From Antedon bifida (lineage: Eukaryota > Echinodermata > Crinoidea > Comatulida > Antedonidae): a stretch of DNA of 64,000 nt. A program made the position numbers and the translations under genes. Position 1 is the first letter of the stretch; each line of letters begins with the position of its first letter. The notes beneath the pieces are model-generated. The model worked only from the letters and a program-made list of their open reading frames with translations, made no database searches and was not told the DNA's origin. The stretch is taken from the NCBI GenBank assembly GCA_963402885.1, contig OY727102.1, positions 372,001-436,000 on the forward strand, given 5' to 3'. Shown here in pieces: positions 25,601-37,900 of this stretch.

Positions 25601-28600
25601 GCAGTCAAATCCTATCAATTCATACCAAAGAATGGAATCCCAAATTATCTGAAAGGTTTATCAACGAGGTTGCGGAAAAATCTGTTGGTGAGTTGTTGTT
25701 GATAAACGTTGTCGACAATCATTTGTTCATAATTCTGTTTACATTTTTTAATTTAATATGCTAATGTATTTAAAATAATAATGATAATGTATTTAATATG
25801 TTAATGTATTTAAAATAATAATGATAATGTATTTAATATGTTGTTGTACTTAATATGTTAATGAATTATTGCAGGTTATTGTGGTGCCGATGTGAAGGCA
25901 TTATGTACAGAAGCAGCATTACAAGCACTAAGACGTCAGTATCCACAAATCTATGCATCCAAAGAAAAACTACAACTAGACCTCAGCCAAATACAGATCA
26001 CAGCTAGAGATTTCCACCATGCTATGCAAATCATTGTACCAGCTTCACAGAGGGCGGTCAGTTCTCCCGGTAGAGGTTTATCGGTTGTTGTAAGGCCGCT
26101 GCTAGAATGTAGTTTGCAACAACTTGTAGACCTTACACGTAAGGTTTTCCCACAGTCATGGAAAAAAAGATCTGGTCTTGATATGAAGGGTAAATACTGT
26201 GTCTCCTTTTTATTTTGGTATACAAAATGCATGACATTGGTAATAATAATATAATAATTTTCATACCAGATTTAGTATTTTTATATGGATTATTTTTTAT
26301 ACCAATAATAATGAATGAAGTAAAAAAATTATAAAACAAATTTTTTTGTTAATATAAATAATTATTTTGTAATACATTTTAGAAGAGAAAGTATAAATAA
26401 TCTTGTTAAAATACAAAATTGTTTTATTTTTATTTCAATATATACAGGTTCTTCAGATGCATCAAGCGTTGCCATGGCGTTATTGAATGATGATGAATAC
26501 AGTGATGATGATGCTCCTAGTATATATGACAACAATAAAGGTCGTAGGTCAACAACTGAACTCAATGGACCAATTAACCCGTTTCTTAACTTTGCCTTGT
26601 AAGTCAGTGTTTGGAAGATTTTAAAATGCAGTGATGTAGAGATTTTTACAGGCATAAAAAAATCAGGTTTCACATTTACTTACTGTGTGTAAGAAATTGG
26701 TATTGTATTAGAAACAGTTGTATTTGAAATATTAGGGTTTTTTTTCTTACAGATCAGCCTATAACACACCATCAACATATCAACCTCGAATCCTGATAAC
26801 AGGAGCACGTCACTTGGGTCAAAGTTCACATTTAGCGCCAGCGTTGCTACATAATATGGAGCATTTACCAGTGCACTGTCTAGATCTCCCAGCCCTCTAT
26901 GCTGTCACTGCCAAGTCCCCAGAAGAATCATGTGCTCAGGTGATATAATATAATTTTTTTTTTTTCATCTATAACAACTTTAAAAAGATTTTTTAATCCA
27001 CTAAAAGTTCTCAAAGAACTAGTCACAGAATTGGTAGTTTTAGTTTCTACTTTATACTTCATTAATATATGCCTCGGCAAAAAGGTATGATTTTAATGAA
27101 TTTTTAAAATAATTAATTGTATGGCGATATGTAGAATGTTAATTGGACTGTGTCTTGTACTGCACAATGATTACACATGTACAATTAACCTTAAAATAAT
27201 AAAAAACTAAAAATGAATGATATATATATATAAATATGAATGGTTATCTTCTGTAGGTGTTTCGTGAAGCGCGACGTACTTGCCCAAGTGTAATCTACTT
27301 GCCCCACGTTGTTCAATGGTGGTCAGCTTGTACAGAAACCATGAAAGCCACATTCCTGACCTTGCTAGAAGATCTACCATCAACCACACCCATCTTGTTA
27401 CTTGCTACGTCCGAATCAAGTGATGAAAACATCCCAGAAGAGGTAAGGCTCTGTCTACACTATCAAACTAGTTAAGTGTGATGTGCCTAAATATGTTAGT
27501 GATATGACATCATTATGTCCATATATGGGCACATCTCATTTCATATGTTTAGCAATGTTAACTGGCTTTAGAAACAGAGCACTGCACTGCAGCTTATTGA
27601 CTTGTTGAATTTTAGACAAGTTAAGCAACTTACAATTGTGAACAAGTTAAGCAACTTACAAATGTAAACAAGTTAAGCAACTTATAAATGACAAGTTAAG
27701 CAACTTACAAATGTAAATTTGGATGCATTGGTTATGATTACGATTATACCTTGCAACCTGGACAGTGATATCAATATTATGACCAATTCACTTCAAAATA
27801 CATTTATTTCTCAAAATAAAACGGAAATCTTCTTCTATAGCAATAACAGCAACTTAGCAAAGATGTAATAAGTGTTTAGTAATATTTATCGGGTCTTTTT
27901 CAGATTGATGAATTATTTAGCACCAAATTCCGAGTAAAATATCCAACTGAAGCGGAAAGGAGAGAGTTCCTGAAGGAGTTGATAATCCAGCAGGCATCCA
28001 GAGCACCTCCAAGAAAGAAGAAAGCAGCAACAAGGGCTTTGATAGAACTGCCTGTAGCCCCAGCGCCTGAACCAAAGCGTATGAACCAAACTGAACTAGA
28101 CAGACTTGAGAAGTTTGAGGAGAGTCAGCTTAGAGAATTACGATTGTTCCTGCGTGATGTGGTGTCTAGACTTGCCAAAGAAAAGAAATTTAGGGTATTT
28201 GCTCACCCTGTAGATCCAGAAGAGGTAATACTTTATTCTTAACTTGAAACATTACTTTCTAGTTTGGAAACATCAATCAAAATATATGAATGTAGCCACC
28301 ATGATGTAAAAATGAAAAATATTATTCATGATGTTCAAAACTAACATGAAAAATGTAATTTTAAATGTTTCTATTTCTAGGTTCCTGACTATGAAGAAGT
28401 GGTAAAGACGCCGATGGATCTAGCTACCATGATGTCAAAGATTAACATGAAGAAGTACACATGTGCAAAACAGTTCTTAGAGGACATTGACCTTATCTGT
28501 AGCAACGCACTGGAGTATAATCCAGACAGAAATCCTGCAGGTTGGTACAGCAGCGTCTTTCAATAACATTTATTGCAAATAACTTGTATCCAAAGATGTA

Positions 28601-31600
28601 CTAGGTTCTTTAAACTACACATGAGCTAGATGCTCTGGACCTACGGTTTATTGTTCCTTATCCACCAGAACCTTTGCCCCTTGATTGAACCTAATTGAAT
28701 TGATAAGACCGATTATTTTTATAAAATGATTTACACTTTCTGAACATGTACACATTTGTTATTTCAGATAGGATTATAAGATTCAGAGCATGTGAGTTGA
28801 AAGACACAGCTTATACAATAATAGACGTAGAGATGAACTCAGAATTTGAAAAGTCATGTGTTGACATCATGCATTCCAGAAAAAACAGAGGTAACATTTG
28901 AATCTTGAAAATAAACTTGCGCCTGATTTGTCATTTGACATGTCAAACCTTTGAGCACTCGAAGTAAGAAACAATGTTGCCTGCTTTCTGCCTGAAACAG
29001 TATAGGCCTATTTAACAATACTGACAAATATAAAATAAACAGGAATCTGCTTTGACATATTGTCCCCCGGAAAAATATAAAAAAATATTTCAATAACTTT
29101 ATTAAAACTGTAAAATTGCCTATTTAAAGCCTGATTTTATTAATCTTCATTTTTCATGTTTTTTGGAGACAATACAACTTTAAGAAGTAGAATTGATTTG
29201 AGGGTATTTAGTTATCTTTTCACTTTGTCTACATAACAAGTATAGTTAACAGAGGTGTAGAGTAAAAGCAAAAGTTGCACATAGGATGCTTAACCAACAT
29301 TCCTATATCGACACACTACCTTCCTTTCTATGAACTTATTGCAATTATATTGAATGTGTTAAATAACTTAACTTTTCTTAAAATTTCACATTATAGGTGA
29401 TAGTCCCACCAAGCATATACCAGATTTTTTCAGAGTGTCGCCTAAAAAAAAGACATCCGTAAACCGATTAATGAATCGTGCACATACGCATTCGCCAGCT
29501 TCCCAAGACACGCCCACTATGTCAGATGTGTTGACAGACGAATATGAATTGAGAAGCAGCGGTATGCGCCGAAAAAGGCGACGGCGTTCTGCATGGGCAC
29601 GTGGATTTATACCATCAAACAGAAAAAGAAAATTAACGGAAACTTTTGAAGAAAAAGATACCGAAGAAAAAGAGGAGGATGAAAAGGAAGAGGAAGATAC
29701 AGATAATGAACGCCCTCACAGGACGCGGTTTAGAAATCTACGTAGACCCTCTGCCGTGAGTCCTGTAAAGGCTCTCAGGGATAATAAACCAGAAAGTGCA
29801 AATGCTATTGAACCACATACTGTGTGTGAGAATGAATCACATACTGTGTGTGAGGATGAACCACATACTGTGTGTGAGGATGAACCACATACTGTGTGTG
29901 AGAATGGAACAGTTGAACCTAATGAGGCTGAGATGTCATCACACTCTAGTGGTGCTGATCCACCAATATTACACCCTATTCAGGATGTTGATACAGCAAT
30001 TGTAACAAATGGACCTGAAGTATTACAACAACCTAATGAGGAATGTGATAAAGAATCAAAGAAGGAAGAACATTCTACGGAATGTAATGAAGAAGAAGAA
30101 GTAGAATTGGAAGACAGTGAGCGTGGTCAGTAATTGTCTTTATTATTTGAATTTCATTTATGATTATTAGATTTGATAGTTATTACACTTTTGTTAAAGA
30201 TGTGTCCCCTGAAAAAATATTTTTTTTGTTGAATATGCCATTTTAATGTCACATAATAATTATCCATTTTCACAAAAAATTGGATCAAAAAAAAAATTAT
30301 TTATCTGAAGAAACTGTAGTTTAAGGCAAAAATAGTCAAATTGGCAGCTGTCAGCCAATGTGTTTTGGTTGAATTTAACCATTAATTTGTCATTTTATAA
30401 GTGAAAATATTTTTTTTCTACAGAAGTGATTCACTTTATTAAACTACAAAATAACCTATTCAAAGTATTATTTAATTAATCTTCATTTTTCATGTTTTTG
30501 GGGGACAATACATCTTCTGTATGTTCTTCCTCAATAAGGTCCATAACGGCATATCACATTTATTGTTATTATTTTCAGTGACTCCAATAACTGTACGTAT
30601 GACTAGGTCACGTGGGGCTAGTAAAACAGCCCAGAGGGCGCTGCAGATTTTAGAAGAACCTTTACCAGAATTGGTTGTTGATGTTGTCAAATTACAGGTA
30701 TATAGATTGCATTTGGACATTTACTTGGCAATAAACAATTTTGCAATGGAACATGCCACATGGAAGAAGGAACAAAAACAGTTTCCTATAAGGGTCCTGC
30801 AAATACAATTAATTGAACAATTACACAAACCAATGTAACATCATCATCAGTTAGGTTGTCATCTTGCGAAATGCTTTACTTTGACGCTTTTCACACATTT
30901 TTACCATTTTCCTCCATCACAGGCAGGGTTGCAGTTACATATTTTTGTTAAAGCCTATATAAGGAAGTTACACATTTTAAAAAATGTCTTAAAAATTAAT
31001 AATTACAGAAATTGTTAGAATTAGCTGTCAGTTTGACTGTCAACTATACAGTAAGCAGACTTGAAAGGTTACACAGCGCCCTCAGTCAGTGTATCTACCT
31101 CCATCGTAGGGATTACGATAAAACAAACTTAACCCAGGTAAGTTCATTTCTAATATTCTACGTGGTGTCTCTCTTTCATTGAGCCTGTGCGTTAAAGATA
31201 TAGATGAATTTCCAAAACAATGTTTTTAATGTGATTGGTTCTACTTCTTGCGATAACCACCACACTCTCTTTGTATGATAACCACCACGTCACTCTCTTT
31301 GCATGATAACCACCACACTCTCTTTGTATGATAACCACCCCACTCTCTTTGTATGATAACCACCACACTCTCTTTGTATGATAACCACCACACTCTCTTT
31401 GTATGATAACCACCACACTCTCTTTGTATGATAACCACCACACTCTCTTTGTATGATAACCACCCCACTCTCTTTGTATGATAACCACCACGTCACTCTC
31501 TTTGTATGATAACCACCACACTCTCTTTGTATGATACCCACCACACTCTCTTTGTATGATAACCACCACATTCTCTTTGTATGATAACCACCACACTCTC

Positions 31601-32059
31601 TTTGTATGATAACCACCACACTCTCTTTGTATGATAACCACCACACTCTCTTTGTATGATAACCACCACACTCTCTTTGTATGATAACCACCACACTCTC
31701 TTTGTATGATAACCACCACACTCTCTTTGTATTATAACCACCACACTCTCTTTGTATGATAACCACCACACTCTCTTTGTATGATAACCACCACACTCTC
31801 TTTGTATGATAACCACCACACTCTCTTTGTATGATAACCACCACACTCTCTTTGTATGATAACCACCATGTCACTCTCTTTATATGATTATATGTCCACC
31901 TACTCATTATTTTTTTATAATGTATGTAACTATATATTGCTGAATAAATGTGAAAAATGTGAATTGAAATGATATGTTATGCTATATTTTTCAAAGCTTC
32001 TAAGCTAACTCATTTTCTTTTAGGATATGGAGAATGAGATCTTAAAACTAGCCAGATGA
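16691..32059 (+). CDS. ATAD2: ATAD2/ATAD2B-like AAA ATPase with bromodomain
   Basis: Twenty-two exons join in frame: 16691-16798, 17507-17649, 17825-18042, 18440-18600, 19115-19235, 19426-19663, 19966-20079, 20850-20958, 21237-21527, 23633-23881, 25597-25687, 25875-26189, 26448-26598, 26753-26939, 27257-27442, 27904-28224, 28381-28540, 28768-28890, 29397-30125, 30579-30697, 31009-31137, 32024-32059 (4299 nt, 1432 aa, like human ATAD2/ATAD2B). An acidic/basic N-terminal region precedes AAA1 with Walker A GPPGTGKT (449-456), Walker B IIFFDE (509-514) and RRPGR (567-571). A second, degenerate AAA domain lacks a clear Walker A. The bromodomain covers about 965-1075, with the acetyl-lysine-binding Asn at about 1043 (CSNALEYNP). 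The family binds acetylated histones and helps chromatin turnover. Exon 19 codes four in-frame copies of an 8-residue unit (HTVCEDEP). Intron 9 holds a remarkable array. Confidence 0.95.
17035..17335. repeat. TAGGCCTA-rich block in ATAD2 intron 1
   Basis: Dense overlapping words such as TTAGGCCTAGC, CTAGGCCTAGGC and AGCTAGGCT over about 300 bp, mostly self-complementary. Looks like simple-sequence expansion; no ORF. Confidence 0.7.
18085..18395. mobile_element. MITE family B, ATAD2 intron 3
   Basis: Contains TTTGTTGAATATGCCATTTT, AAAAAATTGGAT, GTCTAATTG and ends TTCATTTTTCATGATTTTTG then GGGACAATACATCTTT, the inverted form of the AAAGATGTATTGTCCCC terminus. Left terminus is eroded. Confidence 0.7.
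20262..20515 (-). mobile_element. LINE 3'-tail fragment in ATAD2 intron 7
   Basis: The plus-strand TTATTAAACTTTGTTTAATGAGGGTGACTC matches in pattern the tail of the LINE at 14521 (TTTATTAAACC...GAGGGTGACC). Downstream is AT-rich sequence ending in (CTAT)n. Non-coding. Confidence 0.45.
20583..20702 (+). repeat. about 55-bp x2 intronic tandem repeat
   Basis: ATACATATATTACATATGCT followed by CTACCTTGGTATTGAGCACT and CTATC occurs twice in succession. Fully intronic; no splice junction involved. Confidence 0.85.
21738..23660 (+). repeat. 34-fold array of ATAD2 exon 10 acceptor and exon start
   Basis: Units of 59 bp (and 53-58 bp variants lacking ACTAC or one T) run from about 21738 to the true exon 10. 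Each unit carries ATCTTTTAG|GCCTACACGATG, C(A/G)TCCTGCAATAATATT and then TAGTGTGAATTCTATC. The part after the AG is the start of exon 10, coding [11 protein letters not shown] count 33 intronic AG|GCC copies (first at 21772|21773) and the genuine acceptor at 23632|23633. A higher-order pattern of three to four unit types recurs (GCCTGC...CGT, GCCTAC...CAT long, GCCTAC...CAT with one T fewer). Most intronic copies read CAT where the exon reads CGT. Confidence 0.97.
23914..25496. mobile_element. 1.57-kb non-coding element with terminal palindrome in ATAD2 intron 10
   Basis: TTAGTTATCCGC at 23931 recurs inverted at the other end (GCGGATAACTAA, ending about 25492). The right end is a perfect 32-bp palindrome whose half is AGTTATCCGCTTGGTA; the left end is preceded by a hairpin CTCGTCA-CTT-TGACGAG. 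The interior is AT-rich with several GCGCGC patches and no ORF. Short inverted ends plus a 3' hairpin would suit a non-autonomous Helentron-like element, but the class is a guess. Confidence 0.6.
25758..25862 (+). repeat. intronic tandem repeat in ATAD2 intron 11
   Basis: About 40-bp units with TTAATGTATTTAAAATAATA and ATGATAATGTATTTAATATG occur twice with a degenerate third piece. It stops about 10 bp before the exon 12 acceptor and does not copy it. Confidence 0.8.
27446..27545. mobile_element. MITE family A, copy abutting ATAD2 exon 15 donor
   Basis: The donor reads GAG|GTAAG and is followed at once by GCTCTGTCTACACTATCAAA, the family A terminus. The TAA of the donor sits where other copies have their TWA flank. 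The right half is missing beyond GGGCACATCTCATTT. Confidence 0.85.
27605..27722 (+). repeat. about 27-bp x4 intronic repeat
   Basis: Unit ACAAGTTAAGCAACTTACAA with ATGTAA or similar spacer, four copies with small differences, inside ATAD2 intron 15. No junction involved. Confidence 0.8.
29120..29185. mobile_element. MITE family B end fragment
   Basis: CTTCATTTTTCATGTTTTTT then GGAGACAATACAACTTTAAG matches one terminus of family B. Only the end is present. Confidence 0.6.
30197..30517. mobile_element. MITE family B, ATAD2 intron 19
   Basis: Opens TAAAGATGTGTCCCCTGAAA and closes GTTTTTGGGGGACAATACAT CTT, inverted termini. Internal TTGAATATGCCATTTTAATG and GCAGCTGTCAGCCAATG match the 49.99 and 52.84 kb copies. 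Non-coding. Confidence 0.8.
31248..31885 (+). repeat. 25-bp minisatellite, about 25 copies, ATAD2 intron 21
   Basis: Unit CTCTCTTTGTATGATAACCA followed by CCACA, highly uniform, with a few 28-bp variants (CCACGT insertion) and CCCC variants. Because 25 is not a multiple of three and no unit has a stop on the minus strand, long spurious ORFs appear there. Not coding; no splice junction involved. Confidence 0.95.
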
Positions 32060-34703
32060 TACAAGCATGTGCTCAACTTGCAAGTACTTCAGTTCTTTTT
32101 AATTTATTTTAGTGTTCACTAGGAAATTATTTTTATTTATAGACAATTATCAGGTGTAGAAAAACTCTTTGTCTCTCTGTTTGTCTTTGTTTAATATGTA
32201 CAATCCATCATCAGTACTGAAACCCCTATTGCTATGTTTTGCATTCTCTCCCTCATCAATTGTAATACTTAATACTTAATAATATTAAAGCCTCTCATTA
32301 GAAAAGAATTTCAAATCCTGGAAGTGGAACTATTTTTGTTATTCAGCCTAAGCAACATTAATAATTGAATAAAGACCTCATTGTATACAACATTTTCTGC
32401 TGAGCAAATCTTTAATGTGTACATTAATGTTGTACTCAAGAGATAATGTCTATAAGTCACCCGAGTAGCATTAACATTGTACTAATGTTGTTGCAAGGGC
32501 AAGTCTTTCAAACATGTACTTAGTACTTGCTCTCTCACATCATTATGTTAGTACTCAGTAAATGCTCTGTTGGCAAGTCTTCCAATATACTTGTTGAATT
32601 AAGACCTTCTATGTCAAACATCAGGGCTCCTAATATATATATATCGTACATGAATTCCAGGACAAATATTGTAGTTATCTGTATGTGCCCAATGGTGCAC
32701 ATGCATTAGTTCTATAAACCAGTAGCTAAGTACTAAACCAGTACCTAACGGTTAGATTTATAAACCAGTAGCTAAGTTGTAAGCATGTACTTGCAATCAA
32801 CAAGTATTTGTTTAAATCAATAATCTGCATTTGATGTTACAAACATTGCTGCTTTTATATTTTGTTTTCAAAGGAAAAAAATTCTTAATTATAACTACCT
32901 CACCGCCTCAAAGTTATTGCAACACTTAGAAAAATAACAAATGTATGTTTTTTTAATTTTTTTTTATTTTAAGAATGTTATTGTTTTTAATATTACCAAG
33001 AACATTTAATTTGTCACATTATAATGTGTATTATCAATTTGCTATAAATTTAATTTATTTTTACAATAGTAATGTAATGTATCTTATTCATTTTACATTT
33101 TTTAAACATTTTTGTCAAATGTAAATGCAGTACTACTAATTACTAATGAAATGGTTTTTCACATACAATCATCAAATGTCAGTAGTGTATTATTATTAAA
33201 AGTATTTGGTTTTGCCTACCTCAGAATCACTTCCCCATCACAGATAACATTCCCTCTGATGGACTCTTTCTAGTTGTGTTCAATCCATCAATACACTATT
33301 GATACTTTGATGATGATATTGTTGTAGACAGTAACCACCTGATTATCTGTACTGTATCTCACATATGGCATTGTATGTCCAGTATCATAGACAATTTCTG
33401 TAATACAGTGTGACATGTATTACATGGAACACCTGTGAAGGTTAGGCTTGTGGCCTATGATACTGGCGTTACATTTTACAGCATTTGCGTATGATACTGT
33501 ACAAAATGATAGATACAGTACTGAGAATCGGCTACAGTAACTATGATGAATTTGTGATTCTAAAATGGCCTCCTCCTCCTCCTCAACAAGAGCGCCCACA
33601 TCTTGATTCAAAGACTCAGGAAATTAAAATGCTGCATAATAGGGTTTCACTTGAATGCATAGATGTGGTACATGTCCTAAAATATTGCTGCATGCATTTT
33701 GAATACAGTTGAGTATCTTAGCTCACATAATTGCGGTGTGTCTATTGTAGAGCTAAGATCGTCATACTATTGTTTGCCGCCATTCCATCATTCATCAACT
33801 ACTTCATCTTAAGAAGTGTATTATTTTGTGTGTGTGCATTGTTTACTGTTGAGATGATTTCTCATTCCATGTTCAATGGCCTTTTTGTATAAATTGTACA
33901 ATAAAGAGAGAGTGGGATATTTGCTCATTTGTAATGTGTGATTCTTGTTTCTGTATACCTTGTGCTGTCGAGTAGTGAACTATCATTGCCACTCAACTGC
34001 TTACTCCTTGATACAGTACAGCCCCTACTTTGGGAGACACATTCAGGGGACACTTTCCATGGCATGATCGAGACGAAATATATGTTTAACACAACTAACC
34101 GCTATTAAAGGACGCATTCCCATTACAAATTCAAATAATCTTTATTGCAATCATAATATTTATAAAATAAATAAGGTTTGATAATTATAATTCATATAAA
34201 TACAAAATAACTCTTATCATAACACGCATACAATTTAAAATTACCCACTACTAAAAGAGCGAGAGGAAATATATGTTTTAACAAAACTACAACCAACCTC
34301 TATTCAGGAGACACTTCAGGAGACACTTCAGGAGAAACTTATTTGGGTCCTGAAGATGTTGCCTTATAGATTTCCTGAAAACTTAGTGAATCAGTTATTA
34401 TTACTCAATAGTTATTTATTTGCACACACATTCAATACAAGAAACAAACAAGTTAACTTCATACATAGAATAAACACAAGGTACAGTACGTATCTTAAGT
34501 GACGTCGGAAATGCACACGATATCTAGGACGGGCTCCGAAGACGTATGTTGAAATATCGATGCGTGCTTTAGAATAAGAATTAATAATATAAAGGACAGT
34601 TTGTAGAAGTGATGTCTTAACATGGAGGTGAACATAATAAATATAATATTTCACTTCCCTGCTAGTAATAAATATACAGTACTCCATAAGTGATGGGGTA
34701 GTA
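32060..34703. other. ATAD2 3' UTR and convergent intergenic region
   Basis: AATAAA at 32368-32373 is a plausible ATAD2 poly(A) signal; another lies near 33900. The stretch 32400-32800 has loose repeats of AAGTACT/ACTAGTGCT-like words (AACCAGTAGCTAAGT twice). Short ORFs here have no family resemblance. The carotenoid oxygenase gene ends at 34898 on the other strand, so part is likely its 3' UTR. Confidence 0.45.
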
Positions 34704-34950
34704 GATGTGTCCTAAACATAATCTGGAACGCTTAGTGAACATGAATGTTCAACGACGGCGAAGAAGTGATGTCCCAAACAAAATCTGGAACGAACATTTT
34801 GTGAATGTCGTAGCCAACGTGAACATGAATGTCTGCTTGCATGCCTACTACGATCATGGGTTGACATGGATATCGACGACGGCGAAGAAGTGATGTCCTA
34901 AACACAATCTGGAACGAACATTCCGTGCATGCCGTAGACAACGTCTACCG
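34704..34950 (-). repeat. three-copy duplication of carotenoid oxygenase C-terminal end
   Basis: On the minus strand the gene's last codons (ATGTTCGTTCCAGATTGTGT then TAG and GACATCACTTCTTCGCCGTC) are repeated about 124 bp further on (34752-34830, coding KMFVPDFVWDI-like, stop lost) and a third, shorter time (34704-34750). The outer copies are 3' of the true stop. Confidence 0.85.
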
Positions 34951-37900
34951 GAATCTCAGCTCGTGCTACTTCAGTAAATGTTTTAGCGTTGAGTATTAAT
35001 AGGAAGGGTGGTTGTTCGCCTTTAAGGTGAATCACGGATGATAGGATAACTCCTATAAATAGAACAGAGTAATCATTTACAAACTAGTAGTCACGTGGTT
35101 CAAAACATAAAGCTCTGTCTACACTATCAAACTAGTCCGACAAAAAAAAGTGTAATGTGCCCAAATATGGTAGTATTATGCTTATATATGGTAGTGATAT
35201 GACATCATTATGTCTATATATGGGCACATCACATTTTGTTGTCACATAAAGTTTGATAGTGTAGACAGAGCTTAAGATAGGAAAGGAAGTGGTGATTTAC
35301 ACTTACCCTCGTCTTCTTGCTGAGCGTTGGGTGATTCAACGAATATCGGCTCAGACGGAAACCAGTCAACCTCTCTCCATGATGTACTGGTCTTGGTCGA
35401 GATGTCCACTTTTAACAACTACATAAAAACAAGTACAATCATATCGGAGACTAGGGGATCGATAGTAGTCATTGGTGTATGGTAGTGAGCAGTGGGAGTA
35501 AAAGAGGCATATCGGAGACTAGGAAATAGCGCCGATATCATGGGTGGTTTAGTCAGTAGCGGAGATAAGAGAGGGGTGAACGGATTTGACAGTTGCGGTA
35601 TTCATGGTTAGGTGATGTTACTGTATTTGTAGCCGTCTTCTTCTGAAAACATATGACTCGAGATCTACATTTACACCATGCTATACCTTTTATATTAGTT
35701 ACTGATTAGTGAGTTTAGTTGGTAGAGAAAAGTAAGAAAGTGTTCTTACGGTTTGTAGTCCGTATCCAAGTCCGTAGAAGTAACGGTATGGTTTACCGTT
35801 ATAAGATGCGTAGTTTATCTGTGGAACTTCCACAGCTGTAAAAAAAATGTTTAGATATCAATTTCATAATTGTATTTTTATAAACTTACAGAACCTCACA
35901 GTGGTATGAGATAAATTAAACAACTCCGATGGAGATTATGAAATCTTCTTTCATGGTTTGGTTCAAATTCATTTCTATACCTACTAGATTACAGCTTGAG
36001 CGAGGGTACAGTAAAACCTATAGATGTGTCATATTTGTTTTTAAAAGATAGACTTAGAAGAGATTCCTAAATATCAATATTATAGTGCGTTATTATTATT
36101 TTTAACAACCAACAGCAGTGTACTCACAAACGTCCGAAATCATTTCTGGCTCTACGTACACATGGTCAATTGATGTTAAATAGGCCCTTGCGTCACTTCC
36201 TGCCAACGTGACCAGTTGCTCTTTTGAAGTTCCAATATTCTAATTGAGATTATTAAAAAAAACATACAAACTGTTACAGCACTCGCATATTCCTTAATTG
36301 AATATGACATTCAGCAGAAGGGCTCAGAATCATCCATGCATTCTGTCCTCAGACAATACGGATGCTCCCTATATTATCAATTTGTACTTTATAGTACATA
36401 GTTTCTAGTTGTAAAACATAAAGCTCTATCTACATTATCAAACTTTATGTGTCAAAAACATGTCTATATATGGACATGATGATGTCATATCACTATCAGA
36501 TTTGGGCACATCACACTTTTTTGTCAAACTAGTTTGGTAGTAGTATTTTTCCGAGGACTAATAAGTTATAGTTACGGTATCCTATGTGTTAACATCCTCC
36601 TAAATACTCTAAATGATAACATTCTCAGCTAGCTTTTCTTTCTATACCTGTTTGTAATCTATATTTACCTCAGCTTCTATAATGGGAAGTACAAATCTCA
36701 TTGGTTTATTATCAGTTTCTGGAATAAACCCTGTTTTCATATTTTTAATCTTGAAAAAGTTCAAAACATCTACATTTTCATAGCAACACATATCGACAAC
36801 AACATGGCCATCTTGTTCAAACGCGTTGACATGATGCAAAGTGAAAAACGCTTTGGCTGAGTAACGCGTTTTTACATGCTCCCCTGTGTCCCTACGAATC
36901 AGGTGAAAATACGTTCTTTTCGCAGGATTCCAATCCAAGCACGAGTCCATTGGGTTACCAAGCAACCTAAACGTTAACGCTCTAAACGCGTTTATTGTTA
37001 ACGGTTGTTCAACAAACACTACAAAGTTTGACGTTATACCGAAGCTATGGAAATATGAAGGATGGATTCCTGGACACGTGATTCTAGACAGCACAGAAGC
37101 ACGATTCAAGTCACCGCCGCCGGATCCTATGGAAATAAACAGACATTCATTTAAAACAATATTGTATTATTTTTTAAAAACACATCATAAATTCTTTGTT
37201 ATCTCTATTTTTCAGTGAACGAGAAAGGAATGTAATTCTCTATTTTGAGAAGTCTCGTATTGTAAGATTTCCATTAAATAATATATCTATTGTAATGCAA
37301 ATCATTTATACACATCGAAGAATATATCTTTGTATAATATGGAGAAAGTAACATTCGTCGTGGAATTTTGGTATTTCGAAAGCCATGGCTATTATGCTTG
37401 GTTTTCACAAGAACGAAACACAATTATACGTAAGTGCAAGCAAATTGACCAATGACAAGCTACAGTTGAATAATCCATTCGTGATTGGTCAAATTACTTG
37501 CGTTGTCTGGCGTTGTTGCGCGCGTCGTCCAGTGTGAACCAATCATAATCCTGGATGATACCATGGATGTGGTAGGGAGAGAAATAATAGCAAAGTAATA
37601 TTCATTCGTCACAAAACAGTTTTGACCAACACCAATTAAGTAAGACCTATACGTCACGAATGTTAATCGTTGGAATGAACATATCACCATGACAACCTCA
37701 CATCTATAAGCAATTAGGCCTTGTACAATTTATGTTTTAAAATTCTAATCATTAATAGTAAGTGGGCTAGTATAACTCTAATTCAAATTCTAATCATTAA
37801 TAGTAAGTGGGCTAGTATAGCTCTAATTAATGGTAATCATCATAACATTAGTTGGTTTCTTTTGTCATTTTTATCTACGAAATTATCATCATGTTCATAT

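Noticed and set aside
28293..28352. Intronic sequence resembling exon 17 (CACCATGATGT...AACATGAA)
   Set aside because: Short and interrupted matches about 90 bp upstream that do not include the junction; could be chance.
21738..31885. CRISPR-like look of the two large arrays
   Set aside because: The units are contiguous with no unique spacers, and the sequence is a eukaryotic intron.
31192..31907. Long minus-strand ORFs with [20 protein letters not shown] repeats
   Set aside because: They are translations of the 25-bp minisatellite in three frames; all frames stay open because the unit lacks stops. No start, no family, inside an ATAD2 intron.
34412..34687. 91-aa minus-strand ORF below the carotenoid oxygenase stop
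   Set aside because: It lies in the probable 3' UTR, shows no conserved motif and is not needed to complete the enzyme.
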